Source: Shewanella inventionis (GTDB lineage Bacteria > Pseudomonadota > Gammaproteobacteria > Enterobacterales > Shewanellaceae). From it: DNA of 64,000 nt. The stretch is taken from NCBI RefSeq assembly GCF_014641855.1, contig NZ_BMII01000030.1, positions 1 to 64,000 of the forward strand. The letters run 5' to 3'. Under the pieces are notes generated by a model, which was not told where the DNA came from, did no database searches, and worked only from the letters and a program-made list of their open reading frames with translations. How positions within the stretch are numbered: position 1 is the stretch's first letter; each line of letters opens with the position of its first letter. Shown here one piece after another: positions 37,959-45,815 of the stretch. Both the position numbers and the translations under genes were made by a program.

Positions 37959-38279
37959 ATGAAACAAATTACCGCCTTTATCCACCACGTTCGATCCGCC
38001 GATGTCATCGATGCACTGCGTGACGCAGGCTACAAAAACCTATCATTACTCGACATCAAGGGGACTTTAAAGCCCTTAGGCGAGCAGGAGTTGGCCTATT
38101 CTGCCGAAGCTGGCGTGGTTATCTCAGAAGTCCAATTATCACTGGTCTGTGATGACAATCAGGTGGATGAGGTGACGACCATCATTCGCAAAACCGGGAA
38201 AATCGGACCCAACATATCCGGTTGGGTATACGTCACCCCTGTCGAGCAAGCGCTACCGATTGGAGGAAAAGAAAATTAA
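37959..38279 (+). CDS. PII-like protein of metal-efflux operons (PII-NG group)
   Basis: This 106-residue protein has the PII/GlnB ferredoxin-like fold, with VSLVCDDNQVDEVTTII-like strand-helix and GPNISGWVYVTPVEQA close to the GKIFV signature. It lacks the T-loop Tyr of GlnB. The divergent PII-NG group is known to accompany CzcA/CusA genes; its ligand and target are not known. It overlaps an alternative lspA start, with lspA ATG 5 bp after its stop. Confidence 0.8.
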   Translation: MKQITAFIHHVRSADVIDALRDAGYKNLSLLDIKGTLKPLGEQELAYSAEAGVVISEVQLSLVCDDNQVDEVTTIIRKTGKIGPNISGWVYVTPVEQALPIGGKEN

Positions 38280-38283
38280 CTTC

Positions 38284-38820
38284 ATGGCGAACTCTAACCC
38301 GACAAACACCTTTTGTGGTTGGCTGTGTCTTTCCGGTTTGATATTACTGATGGACCAGGCGAGTAAGTATGCCGTTGAGCGTACGATAGAGTACGGTGAG
38401 CGCGTGGAGATTAACTCAATTCTTAATATCGTACACATGATGAATCCTGGGGCTGCATTCAGCTTGCTAGCTGATGCTGGTGGCTGGCAACGCTATTTCT
38501 TTATTGCATTAGCCTCTGGCGTATCGGTTTGGTTGGTTTGGACAATGCGGCGGCGTCCAACCCGGCTTGAAGCGGCGAGCTATTCGATGCTGCTTGGTGG
38601 TGCATTGGGCAACCTGGTTGATCGTGTATGGCGTGGATCGGTAGTGGACTTTCTTGATTTTCACTGGAGCTATTCTCATTGGCCAGCATTCAATCTGGCT
38701 GATACAGCGATATTCATAGGGGTATGTATTTTTATTGTGAGTACCATAGGTAGTAGGAATCATCAAGTTCATGATGAAGGCGATAACAGCGACCATGAAA
38801 ACAACAAAGGAATGAGGTAA
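38284..38820 (+). CDS. lspA: Signal peptidase II (lipoprotein signal peptidase)
   Basis: This 178-residue polytopic enzyme has four membrane segments and the two catalytic Asp in GNLVDRVWRG (about 108) and FNLADTAIF (about 136), plus MNPGAAFSLL. It cleaves prolipoproteins. Metal-resistance transposons often carry an extra lspA (PbrC-like). ATG 38284 is chosen; an upstream TTG (38260) overlaps the PII gene. It ends in a His/Asp tail and is followed by a strong hairpin. Confidence 0.9.
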   Translation: MANSNPTNTFCGWLCLSGLILLMDQASKYAVERTIEYGERVEINSILNIVHMMNPGAAFSLLADAGGWQRYFFIALASGVSVWLVWTMRRRPTRLEAASYSMLLGGALGNLVDRVWRGSVVDFLDFHWSYSHWPAFNLADTAIFIGVCIFIVSTIGSRNHQVHDEGDNSDHENNKGMR

Positions 38821-38823
38821 GTG

Positions 38824-38862
38824 GAGAACACGCTCCCGCTGTGGCATGTGGAGCGTGTTCTC
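38824..38862. terminator. Hairpin terminator of czc-lspA operon
   Basis: GAGAACACGCTCC and GGAGCGTGTTCTC form a 13-bp perfect stem with a 13-base loop. It lies between the convergent lspA and sterol-desaturase genes and may serve both. No long T run follows. Confidence 0.7.
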
Positions 38863-38886
38863 GGATTTATCAATTACTAAATAACC

Positions 38887-39747
38887 TCATGTCTTGTCCC
38901 GTCGAAAAGGCTGCATCAACTGTTGCCAATAGTCAGCTGGATAATTCGGCGTTGAAGCGATACCAAGATCTTTAGTACAGATCGTTCGTTCAGAGTCAAA
39001 ATAAGCCGTTCCCAACAAGCGATCCGTCAAGGTGGTAAAAAGCCCGAAGTTCACATCGCCTTCTTCTGCCGTATTTAAGTGGTGGAAACGATGCACCGCG
39101 TTGATTGCGAGAACCCTCCTCAGCGGTCCAGTAAAATACGCCACGTTCGAGTGCTGCAATAGTAACTGAAGCACTTCTGCAACCACCAACAACATCAGGA
39201 CATTTTGTGGCACTCCTACAAAGAGCAATGGTGTCGTTCCTGCGACGGTTTCTATCAATTGATGCAATGGATGTTTCATAAGACCATTAAAACCGTATAG
39301 CCGTTTTACGCTGTGATGAACGGCATGAAGGCGCCACAGTGAAGAGAGGCGATGACTGGCAAAATGCGCCAGGGTGATGCCAACATCAGAAATGAGGATC
39401 GCCAAAAGTAACTGGAAAGCCAGCGGCCACCCGGAAGGCCATATCGGTGCCAAGACCAGCAAGCCACCAAATAACGGGAGTACAGCAACGCCAATAACAT
39501 TAAGTGACTCGTTCATAAAGGCGTGAAGCAGATCGCGTCGCTGATCTTGTTGCGGTTCATTAAACGCACGATCATAGGGTGTCAGTTTTTCGGTGGCGAA
39601 GGAAATTCCTATAAATACCAAGATCAAAAATACCAGCCAACCTTGGTTGTAACCCTCGGCAACAAGATAGATAGCGACGCCATTTCCGACGAGCAAAAAC
39701 AACGGCAAATACAGGAGCCTAACCAACCACGTTATGCTACGAATCAT
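38887..39747 (-). CDS. Sterol desaturase / fatty-acid hydroxylase family membrane protein
   Basis: This 286-residue polytopic protein has the eight-His di-iron signature: HFASHR (about 128), HAVHH (about 141) and HRFHH (about 218). The family hydroxylates or desaturates lipids; the substrate here is unknown. It is cargo downstream of the AraC regulator, 75 bp away and in the same direction, so it may be that regulator's target. It is an unusual cargo for a metal transposon. Confidence 0.88.
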   Translation of the reverse strand: MIRSITWLVRLLYLPLFLLVGNGVAIYLVAEGYNQGWLVFLILVFIGISFATEKLTPYDRAFNEPQQDQRRDLLHAFMNESLNVIGVAVLPLFGGLLVLAPIWPSGWPLAFQLLLAILISDVGITLAHFASHRLSSLWRLHAVHHSVKRLYGFNGLMKHPLHQLIETVAGTTPLLFVGVPQNVLMLLVVAEVLQLLLQHSNVAYFTGPLRRVLAINAVHRFHHLNTAEEGDVNFGLFTTLTDRLLGTAYFDSERTICTKDLGIASTPNYPADYWQQLMQPFRRDKT

Positions 39748-39821
39748 TTTAACACTCCTCGCTGATTGAGAGTGTTCAGCATCTCATGTTTACACGTAGC
39801 CACATTGAACGAAAGTGCTGT

Positions 39822-40607
39822 TTATTCTGACAAAAGCCGTTGAATAACTGCCGGGGAAACACCAAAAGCCTCGGTAACAGACCGGCAGAAATGGGCCTGA
39901 TCGGAAAATCCCGATGCAATTGCCGCATCAGTGAGTGACATTTGGCGTGATAACTCAAACCCCGTTAATAGTTTTAACCACTTTTTATAGCTGCGTAAAG
40001 GTAAGCCGGTGCTTTCGGAAAACCAGTGGGAAAAACGACTTGGGGAAAGACGAACTTTCTTTGCCAACTCGGCTCTAGAGATTGATCGCCCATCCATGGC
40101 TTCGGCATGTAATGCTTTTAAAATGTGGCTCAATCTGCTCTTTGGATCAGATGTTTGATCGTGCCGGTAGTGACGCTCGAAAGCCTCCAGTTCGAATGAA
40201 AGGTTTTCCGTGGCAGTAAAGCGAGATAAACACGCCGTATTGAATTCCTCACGGAGTGTCCCAATGGGTTGCATCAACGGATTTTTTATGTGAGGCAGCA
40301 AGGCTTTGCAAATATCATGGGTTGGATCGATATAAATACACAGTACCTCGGCCATTATCAATTGATGAGTAACTCCAGCCGGTATCCATAACCCCTTTTC
40401 TTTGTGCCGTGTTTCGCTGGAAATGACTTCAACGTTTGCATCTAAACCGATCGCGATTTGATGCGCCCAATGTTTATGGGGCTTATTGTCTCCTGACTCG
40501 CCGAGGAACGCACCGATACCTGGTGTTATCGCTACTGAGCCGCGCCATGGGTTCACTAAAGTATTTGTTGTGATCATTACCCTATCTCTACAAAGGCAGC
40601 TTTTCAT
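39822..40607 (-). CDS. AraC-family transcriptional regulator
   Basis: This protein of about 261 residues has an N-terminal cupin-like part (GLWIPAGVTHQL) and a C-terminal double-HTH AraC domain with RAELAKKVRLSPSRFSHWF and DAAIASGFSDQAHFCRSV. Its ATG at 40607 overlaps the tnpS stop by 4 bp (ATGA); ATG 40577 is an alternative. It is thus cotranscribed with the resolution recombinase and lies before the desaturase gene. Effector not known. Confidence 0.88.
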   Translation of the reverse strand: MKSCLCRDRVMITTNTLVNPWRGSVAITPGIGAFLGESGDNKPHKHWAHQIAIGLDANVEVISSETRHKEKGLWIPAGVTHQLIMAEVLCIYIDPTHDICKALLPHIKNPLMQPIGTLREEFNTACLSRFTATENLSFELEAFERHYRHDQTSDPKSRLSHILKALHAEAMDGRSISRAELAKKVRLSPSRFSHWFSESTGLPLRSYKKWLKLLTGFELSRQMSLTDAAIASGFSDQAHFCRSVTEAFGVSPAVIQRLLSE

Positions 40608-41617
40608 TGTAGTTGACTGTCTATAAGCGCTTGCAACTTTTCTAGGAGGATAAATGAGGCATTATTGGTGAATTGCTGTCCTTCTTCGATGTACTCCCAT
40701 ACGGTAGCGTCGCTCTTCCAGCCGCCTTGTTTCTTAATAAACTCAAAGTCGATTTTTTCCCTCGCTGCCGATGTAGAGAGGCCACGCCGAAAGCTATGGC
40801 TGCTCAAGTCCGGCACGAAATCGAACTGACAGGCGTTGCCCAGAGTCTTGAGTAATTGATTAATGTCACCGGGATTCAGTGCTTTGGGTTGAACCTTATC
40901 CCAACGGTTAACGGGACGAAAAACCGGACCTTCATTGATATCAGCCAATTCTATCCAGTTCTTCATGGCCATAGCAGGACAGCAGCCTGGTGCACCGAAA
41001 GGTAATGCTCGCACTAAGCCCATGGCTTGTTGATCGGTCTTGGAACGAGACAGCCGGATGAGAAGTCCTTCTGGTTCCCACACCAGATCACCGATTTGAA
41101 TGGCCACCAATTCGCTACGACGAAAGGCGCCAAAAAAGCCGGTCAACACCAGCGCGATATCCCGCTGTTTCTTTTTGGTGTCAGGCAGTTGCCGCAAGTG
41201 ATTCACCATCTGGGCAATGTGCTCCAAACGTAATGCCTTGGCTTTGCGTTTGGGTTGGCCTTGAGTACGACGAACGCCTTCCATGGTTTTGCGGACCAAC
41301 GGATCACTTACCGGATCGATGAGCCCTTGGTAATGGTGCCATTGGCTAATGGCGGTCAGGTGCAGATCCAAGGTCCGGGGGTTGAGCGATTCGGCTCTGG
41401 CCAGCAGGTAACGCACGACAGTATCCCGATCCGAGGGCAGGCGACCACCCCATTTTTCAAATTGGCGAATGGCCGAGCGGTAGGCTTTGCGCGTGTTGTC
41501 GGACGTCGCTGCCTGGAGGTAGTGCCGCAATGATTCGGCTTCCTGACGTTCAATCAGGGTCGATTCCTCATTACGTAATGGCAAGTTGCTAGCCGGTTTT
41601 GGCGGTTTGTTGTTCAT
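40604..41617 (-). CDS. tnpS: Tyrosine recombinase TnpS (cointegrate resolution)
   Basis: This 337-residue tyrosine recombinase has N-terminal core-binding residues (ATSDNTRKAYRSAIRQFEKW) and catalytic motifs GAFRRSEL (Arg), SKTDQQ (Lys), HSFRRGLS (His/Arg), GGWKS and VWEYIEE (Tyr nucleophile). It is divergent from tnpT across a 205-bp gap, the arrangement of Tn4651, in which TnpS/TnpT resolve transposition cointegrates at rst. Coupled by overlap to the AraC gene. Confidence 0.9.
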   Translation of the reverse strand: MNNKPPKPASNLPLRNEESTLIERQEAESLRHYLQAATSDNTRKAYRSAIRQFEKWGGRLPSDRDTVVRYLLARAESLNPRTLDLHLTAISQWHHYQGLIDPVSDPLVRKTMEGVRRTQGQPKRKAKALRLEHIAQMVNHLRQLPDTKKKQRDIALVLTGFFGAFRRSELVAIQIGDLVWEPEGLLIRLSRSKTDQQAMGLVRALPFGAPGCCPAMAMKNWIELADINEGPVFRPVNRWDKVQPKALNPGDINQLLKTLGNACQFDFVPDLSSHSFRRGLSTSAAREKIDFEFIKKQGGWKSDATVWEYIEEGQQFTNNASFILLEKLQALIDSQLQ

Positions 41618-41694
41618 GAATAGGATTTCCTTCGATGTCGCTCAAAAGGCGGCTATGTACCGGCGTTACAAGTCGAAAATTTACGTCAAGATCC

Positions 41695-41730
41695 ATTAAC
41701 CTACGATAAGTGTGATTATCGTTGGTTAAT
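41695..41730. promoter_or_regulatory. Putative rst core recombination site
   Basis: ATTAACCTACGATAA and TTATCGTTGGTTAAT are inverted 15-bp arms (14 of 15 match) around a 6-base centre GTGTGA. That is the layout of a tyrosine-recombinase crossover core. It lies between tnpS and tnpT, where the resolution site is in Tn4651. Confidence 0.75.
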
Positions 41731-41774
41731 AATTGATATTCAAGCAGCCTAGAAAACAGTAAAGATAATGTTAT

Positions 41775-41791
41775 ATTACGTGTTACGTAAT
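41775..41791. promoter_or_regulatory. Palindrome upstream of tnpT
   Basis: ATTACGT-GTT-ACGTAAT is a 7-bp inverted repeat with a 3-base centre, 32 bp before the tnpT start. It could be a TnpT binding site or accessory element of the resolution region. Confidence 0.55.
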
Positions 41792-41822
41792 ACATTACCA
41801 AATAATCTGAGAGGAACCTGCC

Positions 41823-42872
41823 ATGGCCCGTGCCGGAGTCACTTATCACGATATTGTCAAAGCCGCCGAAGCCATTAGCACGCACGGCCAGGAACCCACG
41901 GTGGACCGGGTGCGCGAGCACCTGGGCACCGGCAGCAAAAGCACCATCGCGCCGTTGCTCAAACGCTGGCGGTTAGACAATGGGGCGGCGGCCGATGTCA
42001 GTGGACTACCGAACGACCTCGTCGAAGTGGTAAAGTCCCTGTATGAGCGGGTGCAGCAGATGGGCGACCATCGGATCGAACAGGCTCGCGACGAATTCAA
42101 GGTTTCGAATGATGAACTCCGAAAAGAACTGACCGAGGCCCGCAACACTATCGCGCAGCTTACCGCTCGCCAACAGGATCTGAACAACCAACTATCACGT
42201 GTTATTGAGAAAAAAAGCCAGCAAGACAAGTCCCTGGAAGACGCCCGTGTCGGCCTGGCCAAAGCCGAGTCCCAGCGGGATGAAGCTCTTGCACGAACCA
42301 CTGAATTGAAAGAAAGCGTTGCCGAACTCAAGCAGGAAAACCGGGATATCCGCGATCATTTCGAACATTACCAGCAGCGCACTGCCGAAGACCGCCAGCA
42401 GGAGCGCGAACAGTTCCGTATAGTTAACCAGGGGTTAAATGATCAGATTCAGGATCTGCAACACCGGCTCGCACAGACTGAGTCGAGAGCGTCCGAGCTA
42501 TTCGACATCAACGCGCAGTTACAACGAAATGCCGATGAATTAAAACGGGCCAATGCGGCGCTAAATAGCGACTTGAACGCAAAGATGGAAGATATCCAGA
42601 ACCAGGAACACGAGTATGAAGAAGCCGTGACAAGGTGCCGGGAATACCAGCATAAAAATGAGCAATTGTCGGAAAACATGGCCGCGCTCACCACTCAGAA
42701 AGCAGATGTCGATAAGCAAGTGGCCGTGTTATCCCACGCACTGGAGACCACCAAAGCCGAACTGAAAACCGCCCAGGATAAAGTGGCATTTCTGACCGAT
42801 GAGAATAAGGTGATTCTTCAGGAAAAAGCAGTGATCCAAGGGCAGTTTAAACAGCTTCAAAGTTCGCTATAA
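41823..42872 (+). CDS. tnpT: Resolution accessory protein TnpT (KfrA-type N-terminus)
   Basis: This 349-residue protein has an N-terminal KfrA_N-like DNA-binding domain (TYHDIVKAAEAISTHG, then GTGSKSTIAPLLKRW). A long continuous coiled coil follows to the C-terminus, rich in Glu/Gln/Leu heptads. It matches TnpT of Tn4651-type transposons, which binds the rst region and helps TnpS. GAGAGGA precedes the ATG. Plasmid KfrA is the main look-alike, but the position beside tnpS decides. Confidence 0.85.
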   Translation: MARAGVTYHDIVKAAEAISTHGQEPTVDRVREHLGTGSKSTIAPLLKRWRLDNGAAADVSGLPNDLVEVVKSLYERVQQMGDHRIEQARDEFKVSNDELRKELTEARNTIAQLTARQQDLNNQLSRVIEKKSQQDKSLEDARVGLAKAESQRDEALARTTELKESVAELKQENRDIRDHFEHYQQRTAEDRQQEREQFRIVNQGLNDQIQDLQHRLAQTESRASELFDINAQLQRNADELKRANAALNSDLNAKMEDIQNQEHEYEEAVTRCREYQHKNEQLSENMAALTTQKADVDKQVAVLSHALETTKAELKTAQDKVAFLTDENKVILQEKAVIQGQFKQLQSSL

Positions 42873-43170
42873 CGATTTAATGGATGTGTTTTGATCGTCT
42901 GGCTGCAAATGCAGAAATCGTTGCCAGCCCCTAAACGAGCAAACTTGGCAAATTTGTCGGTTCTTCCACAAGACCCTGCAGGCCAAGGAGAAGCATCGAT
43001 TCGACAAACGTCAGGTGGAAAAAGAATATTGATATTCCTACATATTATCAATGTGTTATAGGTTTTGTGGCTAATTTCAACGCTTTTACCGGCCGAATGC
43101 AGCCGAACCTCAAATACAGGGATTAACGGCTATCAAACGAAAACCTACGGTTACGAGGGTGCCACAGGAT
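42873..43170. other. Right inner end of transposon, no gene
   Basis: No supported gene. A 16-bp element ACGAAAACCTACGGTT (43137-43152) is the inverted copy of 43175-43190 inside the right terminal repeat, giving a perfect hairpin-type pair near the tip. The rest looks like relic or spacer sequence. Confidence 0.6.
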
Positions 43171-43210
43171 TCAAAACCGTAGGTTTTCGTTCAAATGCCC
43201 CCGCTGGTCC
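43171..43210 (-). repeat. Right terminal inverted repeat (40 bp)
   Basis: It is the exact reverse complement of 22405-22444, followed by AATAC. Confidence 0.93.
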
Positions 43211-43215
43211 AATAC
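43211..43215. repeat. Target-site duplication, right copy
   Basis: AATAC duplicates 22400-22404. Confidence 0.85.
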
Positions 43216-43479
43216 GGACAAATCTGCAATTGAGCACGGTCATGGGTGAACTGAATGTCGCCAGCGCTATGTTATTGATAGTAAAAACTTAGTCGGTGAC
43301 TTTTCAAAGTGGAAAAGGTTAAAAAAACGTTATGGTTGAAAGTTGTCGCCTTGAGAAAGGAAAACCAATCGAGCTGGAGTATCGTTATTATATTAGTTCT
43401 GAGGCGTTAATTGCCGAACAAGCAGCGATAGTCGTTCGAGAACATTAGGGCATAGAATCGATGCGCTGGGTGCTTGATG
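43216..43479 (+). pseudogene. ISAs1-family transposase remnant, 5' fragment
   Basis: In changing frames this reads as the central part of an ISAs1/H-repeat transposase: HGHG-stop-TECRQRYVID, then VGDFSKWKRL, then LEYRYYISSEALIAEQAA, then REH-stop-GIESMRWVLD. Relatives have HGR.E, GDF.W.GLK, RYYISS, and HWGIE..LHWVLDV. Stops and frame changes show it is dead. It is cut off by the transposon on the left and by the group II intron on the right. Confidence 0.8.
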
Positions 43480-44041
43480 GTGTGCCACAGGCACATAGGT
43501 TTGCAGCATAAGGATATGTTAAAAGCTTATGGCTAAGCTTGAGAAGAGATGATGGTTTGGCCCATCGAAGTCTGCTGTCGGAAGCTGGCTTCAAACCGCT
43601 TCAAGCTGCGAATATTAAGAGTGTTCGTGGTGAGCGTTGAAGAAACGAGCATATTTAAATGCTCAGGTGAGAAATGAGAAGACGAGTTATCGAACCCATG
43701 ATGACGCATCGTAAACCAAAGACTCGACATCAAAAGCCAGTAGCGTCTAAGACTGGTGATAAATTTACAGGTTGCTCCGAAGGCTGTGTAAGTGGTGTCC
43801 GGTGTAAAGTGGGCGTGATCTCATTTTCAGGCTCTTTTCAGGAACTGTGGGAACCAGTCGTCAGAATGTTAAGGGAGAAATACAAATCACTAAAATGGTA
43901 AGTATGAGAGTACCAATGTCTGGCACTGGGGCGGAACGACCTGTAATAGTGAAGAAGCATTTGTAATGAATGTGGAGCGAAGGGGTCGTGTTAAACAGTA
44001 TTCATCTTATATCCAACTGTTAAGCAGGAGGAGATATCTTG

Positions 44042-45289
44042 ATGAATGCACATCGATTCAATATTGATAAATGGCAAGTTGTTAAAGCCTATCAATTAGT
44101 AAAAGCGAATAAAGGAGCCGCAGGCATTGATAAGCAATCAATGGCTGATTTTGAAAAAGACTTAAAAAACAACCTTTATAAAATCTGGAATAGGATGTCT
44201 TCTGGTTGCTATTTTCCACCCGCAGTTAAAGCTGTGGCGATACCAAAGAAATCAGGTGGTGAGCGGATACTCGGTATCCCTACGATCCAAGACCGTATCG
44301 CCCAAATGGTAGCGAGACTTTCATTTGAGCCTTTGGTTGAACCTGAGTTTCTTAATGACTCATATGGTTATAGACCAAAGAAATCAGCGATAGATGCAGT
44401 GCGGGTGACAAGAAAACGCTGCTGGTATCACGACTGGGTTCTGGAATTTGATATAAAAGGGCTGTTTGACAACATTTCACACGATTTGCTAATGAAAGCA
44501 GTACGCAAACATACGGGTTGCAAATGGTTGCTGCTGTATATTGAGCGATGGCTACAAGCGCCTATGATAAAAGCGGATGGTGAAATAATTGAGCGAGTGC
44601 AAGGGACGCCACAAGGTGGTGTCATTAGTCCAGTGTTAGCCAACTTATTTCTCCACTATGTTTTTGATAAATGGATGCAAAAGAATCATGCCAATGTTAA
44701 ATGGTGTCGATACGCAGATGATGGGCTTGTTCACTGTGATAGTGAGAAGGAAGCTCAACAAATGTTAGTAGAGCTTAAAGAGAGGTTTGAAGCCTGTGGG
44801 CTTGAGCTTCACCCAACGAAAACCAAAATTGCGTATTGCAAAGATGGTTCAAGAAAAGGTAAGCACGAGAACATTAGTTTTGACTTTTTAGGGTACACTT
44901 TCAGACCACGTCTTTGTCGGAATAGACAAACACAGGGTATCTTTATCAGTTTTACGCCCGCAGCGAGCAGAAATGCTCAAAAAGGGATGATAAAGAAAAT
45001 TAGAATGCTAGGTATCCGAAAGCGAACAGATTTAAGTCTTGAGCAAATAGCCAGGTGGATCAACCCAATCATCAATGGTTGGATAAACTACTATGGCAGC
45101 TTCTGTCGTTCTGAGTTGTACAGGGTCTTCCGCGAGGTAAACAAAGCGTTAATCTGGTGGGCGAGGCACAAGTACAAGAAACTTCAACGACGCAAAACGA
45201 GAGCCGGTAAGTTTATGGAAAACCTTGCCCGCACTCATCGTTACTTGTTTGCCCATTGGCGAGCAGGAATGAGAGGGTCGATGGTTTAA
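44042..45289 (+). CDS. ltrA: Group II intron reverse transcriptase/maturase
   Basis: This 415-residue protein has RT blocks ending in WCRYADDGLVHC (YADD catalytic motif, about 225), QGTPQGGVISPVLANL (about 190) and FDIKGLFDNI (about 138). A maturase X domain with WINPIINGWINYYG follows. It ends after the X/D region without an HNH endonuclease, so mobility would use replication forks or single-stranded targets. AGGAGGAG lies 8 bases before ATG 44042. Apparently intact. Confidence 0.95.
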   Translation: MNAHRFNIDKWQVVKAYQLVKANKGAAGIDKQSMADFEKDLKNNLYKIWNRMSSGCYFPPAVKAVAIPKKSGGERILGIPTIQDRIAQMVARLSFEPLVEPEFLNDSYGYRPKKSAIDAVRVTRKRCWYHDWVLEFDIKGLFDNISHDLLMKAVRKHTGCKWLLLYIERWLQAPMIKADGEIIERVQGTPQGGVISPVLANLFLHYVFDKWMQKNHANVKWCRYADDGLVHCDSEKEAQQMLVELKERFEACGLELHPTKTKIAYCKDGSRKGKHENISFDFLGYTFRPRLCRNRQTQGIFISFTPAASRNAQKGMIKKIRMLGIRKRTDLSLEQIARWINPIINGWINYYGSFCRSELYRVFREVNKALIWWARHKYKKLQRRKTRAGKFMENLARTHRYLFAHWRAGMRGSMV

Positions 45290-45292
45290 TGG

Positions 45293-45366
45293 GAGCGGTA
45301 TGAGTCGAGAGGCTCACGTACCGTTCTGCGAGGGGCCGCTGGGGAAGTTCCAGCGGTCTACTCTCC
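45293..45366 (+). ncRNA. Group II intron domains V and VI
   Basis: Domain V is exactly 34 nt (45293-45326): GAGCGGTATGAG, TCGAGA, then GGCTCACGTACCGTTC. These are the catalytic AGC-like triad region and a GA-type loop. Domain VI follows as a stem CCGCTGG/CCAGCGG with bulge region TCTACTCTCC. It begins 3 bases after the maturase stop. Confidence 0.85.
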
Positions 45367-45589
45367 TCAGTATGAGTGAGGATGTATGTCTGATATACAA
45401 TGCTCACGGGGCGGAAAATCTATCATGCCTGCATCATATGAGCTTGAATATGTTAGGAGCAGAGCCGACGAAGATAAGCATTGTTAGAAAACAAAAGCGA
45501 TGCATGATGAATCCATCGATGCTTAAAGTAGTATTAAAGACTGGATTTAGTAGCTCGGTTACAAATAAAATACTCATGCGGTGGCCCTG
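45367..45589 (+). pseudogene. ISAs1-family transposase remnant, 3' fragment
   Basis: It continues the transposase across the intron: MSEDVCLIYNAHGAENLSCL, HHMSLNMLGAEPTKIS and KQKRCMMNPSMLKVVL match the ISAs1 C-terminus. The element ends at 45589 with CATGCGGTGGCCCTG, the terminal repeat form of the ISAs1/H-repeat group. Region 45590-45815 has no gene; an imperfect inverted repeat (TGTGCTCT / AGAGCACA) occurs at 45595-45643. Confidence 0.82.
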
Positions 45590-45815
45590 AGTCCTGTGCT
45601 CTCTGCAATATCCCTTGGGCATATCTACATAGTACAGAGCACATATCCCGCCCAGGTCTGCATCTCCCCAGTGTTATGTCAGGGTAAGGATTCATTGAAT
45701 AGTTTAATAATTGTAAGTTGAATATCTTAATAGACCTAGGATTGTGACTTACATCATGGAATTTGATTCTAAAATTTGCTAACGTAGTCCATATGATTAA
45801 ATTGAGTATAATAGC

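Larger units (their letters stand above)
22405..43210. mobile_element. Tn3-family (Tn4651-like) metal-resistance transposon, about 20.8 kb
   Basis: The element is bounded by perfect 40-bp inverted repeats (22405-22444 and 43171-43210) beginning GGACCAGCGGGGGCATTTGA and flanked by 5-bp direct repeats AATAC. It encodes a Tn3 transposase (interrupted by a stop) at the left end and a tnpS/tnpT resolution module at the right end. Cargo is an AAA+ ATPase, merR-merT-merP, a Pb/Cd-type regulon and a czcCBA operon, plus lspA, a sterol-desaturase-like gene and an AraC regulator. Base composition is clearly more GC-rich than both flanks. The divergent tnpS/tnpT pair places it near the Tn4651/Tn5041 subgroup. 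Confidence 0.93.
43480..45366 (+). mobile_element. Group II intron inserted in an ISAs1 remnant
   Basis: The 5' end at 43480 reads GTGTGCCACAGG, fitting the GUGYG rule. CATCAA at 43728-43733 can pair as EBS1 with TTGATG just before the intron. A maturase gene follows, then a 34-nt domain V (45293-45326) and a domain VI whose bulged A is likely 45360. Ending at 45366 joins exons so that the transposase frame reads LDV-SMSEDVC, as in ISAs1 relatives. The 3' end does not show the usual AY and could be a few bases off. Confidence 0.85.

Noticed and set aside
42909..43070. Short frame after tnpT
   Set aside because: About 50 residues without RBS or recognisable motif; looks like spacer.
43065..43292. 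75-residue frame across the right transposon end
   Set aside because: It runs across the terminal repeat and target duplication into the ISAs1 relic, so it is a chance fusion.
45807..45812. TATAAT as a promoter for the 45816 gene
   Set aside because: It is only 3 bases from the start codon and no -35 lies at the right distance, so transcription would begin inside the gene.
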